Notes under the pieces: model-generated
Database searches by the model: none
Told to the model about the DNA's origin: nothing
The model's input: the letters and a program-made list of their open reading frames with translations, nothing else
Position numbers and translations under genes: made by a program
Part shown: in pieces, positions 6,710 through 8,620 of the stretch
Numbering within the stretch: position 1 is the stretch's first letter
Layout: each line of letters starts with the position of its first letter
DNA from: X23 sp050251575
GTDB lineage: Bacteria > Bacillota > Clostridia > SK-Y3
DNA: 8,620 bases
Assembly (NCBI GenBank): GCA_050251575.1
Contig: JBFWMP010000124.1
Location: 1 to 8,620 of the forward strand
Direction: 5' to 3'

Positions 6710-6726
6710 AACAGTTGCAAACTGTT
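6710..6726. promoter_or_regulatory. Perfect palindrome, possible operator
   Basis: AACAGTT-GCA-AACTGTT is a perfect inverted repeat with 7-base arms and a 3-base centre. It lies 42 bases before the ATG at 6769 and just upstream of the TATTATATA motif, the position expected of an operator or activator site. The arms are short enough that a chance event or a minor hairpin cannot be excluded. Confidence 0.3.
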
Positions 6727-6734
6727 AAATAAAG

Positions 6735-6746
6735 TTATTATATAAA
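6735..6746 (+). promoter_or_regulatory. Possible phage promoter -10-like element before the 6769 gene
   Basis: TTATTATATAAA has its TATTAT core 33 bases before the ATG at 6769, closely matching the spacing at the two other leaders (32 and 30). It follows the long hairpin, so a new start of transcription here makes sense. The leader downstream is almost pure A/T with no SD. Confidence 0.3.
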
Positions 6747-6768
6747 AACAAAATAAAATTAAACAACG

Positions 6769-7314
6769 ATGCCTCAAAATAATTTAGGAAGGGTAGCTTT
6801 TAAGTTTAAAGGAGACTATTCTCCAGGAACAACTTACACAAAATATGACGTAGTTTTTGATGGAGAATCAAGCTACGTTTCGCTTATAGATGCAAATACT
6901 GGAAATTTGTTAACAGATGCTACTAAATGGGAGTATTTGGCAAAGGGAAACTCATTGCTTGCAGACCAAAATAAGACAGACATAGCTCAAGTAAGGCTAG
7001 ATTTAAATGCAGATATAGCAAACTTAATTTCAGATGAATTCACAATTGCTGACGCACTTAACTTGTTGTATAGCAAGGTGACAGCACTTGAAAAGCTCAT
7101 TTCAGATGGAGTGCTTGGGAACATGCAGGTTGAACGGCTAATTTCTGCTGGCGATATTTTATATAATGGTGCTCCAATTATAGTTCTTGGTACTTCATCG
7201 CCAACAACAGCACCAGACTTTGAGGGCCAGACTTACATTAATACTTCTGGAGGTATAACTTATACTGCAAAAGGAACGGGGAATGCTTCGGATTGGAAAC
7301 AAACATCAAATTAA
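6769..7314 (+). CDS. Short tail fibre/adaptor protein with shared anchor module
   Basis: The product is 181 residues. Residues 1-61 are the same attachment module as in the 4681 gene (41 of 61 identical, no gaps: NLG-VAF, KGDY-P-TTY, DVVFDGESSY, DAT-W-YLAKGN). Residues ~62-115 are a probable coiled coil (DIAQVRLDLNADIANL ... LYSKVTALEKLI). Residues ~120-181 form a small beta tip with IIVLGTSSPTTAPDFEGQ, YINTSGGITYTAKGT and a final DWKQT, a terminal pattern familiar from many phage fibre proteins. So it is an anchor-stalk-tip protein about one third as long as its relative. It starts a new unit after the hairpin and is followed 6 bases later by the DGR-target gene, for which it may serve as the connector to the virion. 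That partnership is inferred from gene order only. Confidence 0.7.
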   Translation: MPQNNLGRVAFKFKGDYSPGTTYTKYDVVFDGESSYVSLIDANTGNLLTDATKWEYLAKGNSLLADQNKTDIAQVRLDLNADIANLISDEFTIADALNLLYSKVTALEKLISDGVLGNMQVERLISAGDILYNGAPIIVLGTSSPTTAPDFEGQTYINTSGGITYTAKGTGNASDWKQTSN

Positions 7315-7320
7315 TAGAAC

Positions 7321-8620
7321 ATGAAAAATATAAATAAATACGCAACATTAGCTGCATATACTGGTGACGCAAATAGACCGACAACAGAGAGTACTGTTAG
7401 CTCAATCGTTGAAAATAAGGTTATAAAATTTGACGGAAAGAACATTATTGTTGATAAGCCAGCGTCTGAGGTTGGCGATATTGCTGTGTACGACACAAAC
7501 ACTCAGACTAAAAGATTCGTGAAGTTTTCTACTTTTAATTTAGCAACGCTTCCAGCAAACTTGGTGATAGCTGGCGTAGTCTATTCAAGAACAAACGACA
7601 AAGTGTATGTTGTTGCCAAAGATTATTTTTCAGAGCAATGGGCAGCACCATATCAAGTCAAGTTATCTGGATTTGATTTTTCTACTGGTGGTAGCTTTAC
7701 AATAACTGTAAATACAACAACTACAGCAGCAATAGACTATTTAACTACAGATACGCTAGCGACAGTAGCTACAAAAATAATGACAGCTTTAACAAATTCT
7801 GGATTTACTTCAGCTACGGGATGGAGTGTAACAGCAGTGGCTGACCACTTGGTTGTAAAGCAAAATTGGTATACTCCAAATGTAACAATATTTAACGTTA
7901 CTGACGCATCAAATAAAGTCGTTAAATTAATTTTAACTGGGAATTATCAGACGGCATCAACCGGATTTTTATATCAGACATCAAGCGCATTCAGAAACGA
8001 TGGTTCTGTTACGTATTTTGCTGGATTAAATTATTTAAAGTTCCTTTCATATTATGAAGTAAATGGCTCTGAAGATTTGAACCAGACAGTTGGAAGCGTT
8101 ACAGTAATTAGAAGGTCGTCATTTACAGTAGAAAAGAACCCATTGCTAGTAGCTTATTATACAACGTATGAGAAGTACATTGAAGCAAAAATGGCTAGAC
8201 ATCCATATTCGAAAGGCACTATAATAGATAACGATGGCAAAGGAAATACATACAAGCTATCTCAGGTTACATATTTAGACTCTCTGTCAGCTTCTCTTCC
8301 AGCTTATCCAGCTGCAAATAGAGCAAACTTATATGGAATTTCATATTCTGGACATACTACTGGATATGAGCCTGGAAATTGGTGGCTTCCATCTTCAAGA
8401 GAGTTTTTTAACTTAATGAAAAATGTTACTTGGGGAAACGTAGGAGTCGTTGCAGGCGGTGAAGATATAGTGAACAGAGCGATAACAATGATAGGTGGAA
8501 CGCGCGTTAGCGCAGGTTCAAGTCATTGGACTTCTAGTGAGCTTTCTAGCATCACCGCCTGGATCTACTACGGCACTTGCGGCAACTTGAACTTCAACAA
8601 CAAGTACAACTCGACTTCTG
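7321..8620 (+). CDS. Lectin-fold receptor-binding protein, probable DGR target (3' end cut off)
   Basis: An open frame of 433 codons runs off the right edge. Residues 1-95 (KYATLAAYTGDANRP ... FDGKNIIVD ... VGDIAVYDT ... RFVKFSTFNLATLPANLVIAGVVY ... KVYVVAKD) resemble the N-terminal part of fibre-tip proteins I know from Bacteroides phages. Residues ~96-200 are a second beta region (YQVKLSGFDFSTGGSFTITV). Residues ~300-433 have the formylglycine-enzyme/C-type-lectin-like order: GTIID-DGKG--Y, an NWWLPSSREF at 353-362, INRA-like helix, IGG, and HWTSSE at 402-407 followed by a variable stretch with TAW and NNKYNS. That order is the hallmark of DGR target proteins such as Mtd/TvpA-like tips. No signal peptide is seen, consistent with a virion protein. 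It begins 6 bases after the 181-residue fibre gene and has no SD. The final strands and stop are outside the window. Confidence 0.8.
   Translation, partial: MKNINKYATLAAYTGDANRPTTESTVSSIVENKVIKFDGKNIIVDKPASEVGDIAVYDTNTQTKRFVKFSTFNLATLPANLVIAGVVYSRTNDKVYVVAKDYFSEQWAAPYQVKLSGFDFSTGGSFTITVNTTTTAAIDYLTTDTLATVATKIMTALTNSGFTSATGWSVTAVADHLVVKQNWYTPNVTIFNVTDASNKVVKLILTGNYQTASTGFLYQTSSAFRNDGSVTYFAGLNYLKFLSYYEVNGSEDLNQTVGSVTVIRRSSFTVEKNPLLVAYYTTYEKYIEAKMARHPYSKGTIIDNDGKGNTYKLSQVTYLDSLSASLPAYPAANRANLYGISYSGHTTGYEPGNWWLPSSREFFNLMKNVTWGNVGVVAGGEDIVNRAITMIGGTRVSAGSSHWTSSELSSITAWIYYGTCGNLNFNNKYNSTS
8527..8620 (+). other. Probable DGR variable region (VR), incomplete at the right edge
   Basis: From codon 410 (8548) to the edge, 17 of 24 codons end in C, against 7 of 40 in the codons just before the WTSSE motif (361-400). 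Bases 8521-8620 contain 47 G/C per 100 in an otherwise about one-third GC gene. Codons AAC, ATC, ACC, TAC, TGC and TTC alternate around fixed GCC, TGG and GGC, as expected if an AAC-rich template had its adenines replaced while the third-position C was kept. A DGR reverse transcriptase copies the template RNA with adenine-specific errors and the copy replaces the VR. The template and enzyme genes are not in the window, so the call is by signature only. Confidence 0.7.

Noticed and set aside
7321..8620. A sulfatase-modifying (formylglycine-generating) enzyme function for the last gene
   Set aside because: The lectin-like fold signature is present, but the context is phage fibres, and the variable C-terminal segment fits a DGR-target binding protein better than an enzyme.

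Overview
The window looks like the tail/baseplate-fibre end of a tailed-phage genome or prophage, most likely from a Bacteroidota host. The evidence for the host is indirect. The DNA is AT-rich, most genes lack a Shine-Dalgarno site and start just after A/T-rich leaders such as AAATAAATG, and the last gene resembles the lectin-fold targets of Bacteroides-phage diversity-generating retroelements (DGRs). All supported genes lie on the plus strand. No integrase, RNA gene, CRISPR array or insertion sequence is visible.

Layout. Position 1-379 is the 3' end of a gene cut by the left edge. It has a beta-rich sequence like the C-terminus of a phage structural protein. Position 433-753 is a small acidic protein of unknown function, followed by a clear rho-independent terminator (759-797). 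A second transcription unit starts near 852. It holds a putative baseplate protein (852-1655), a LysM-start protein with PKD-like and leucine-rich-like segments (1655-2551), two tandem paralogous tail-fibre proteins (2561-3619, 3624-4679), and a large chimeric receptor-binding-type protein (4681-6387). These genes overlap or are 1-9 bases apart, so they are probably cotranscribed.

The 381 bases between 6387 and 6769 are not empty. They hold a 42-codon gene with a strong GGAGG ribosome site, two minute overlapping open frames, a long hairpin (6629-6683) and a perfect 7-bp-arm palindrome (6710-6726). A third unit then begins. It has a 181-residue fibre protein (6769-7314) that reuses the N-terminal attachment module of the 4681 gene, and a large open frame from 7321 that runs off the right edge.

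The main finding is this last frame. Its C-terminal region has a C-type-lectin/formylglycine-enzyme-like fold signature. Its final 30 or so codons show an abrupt change to C-ending, AAC-rich codons and higher GC. That is what the variable region of a DGR looks like, so the window stops inside a hypermutated receptor-binding tip. The reverse transcriptase and template repeat are not in the window and should lie just beyond it.

Together the genes suggest a host-recognition module: a baseplate hub/wedge region, several fibres sharing modular anchors, one fibre carrying a probably imported sugar-binding cassette, and a terminal fibre diversified by targeted mutagenesis.
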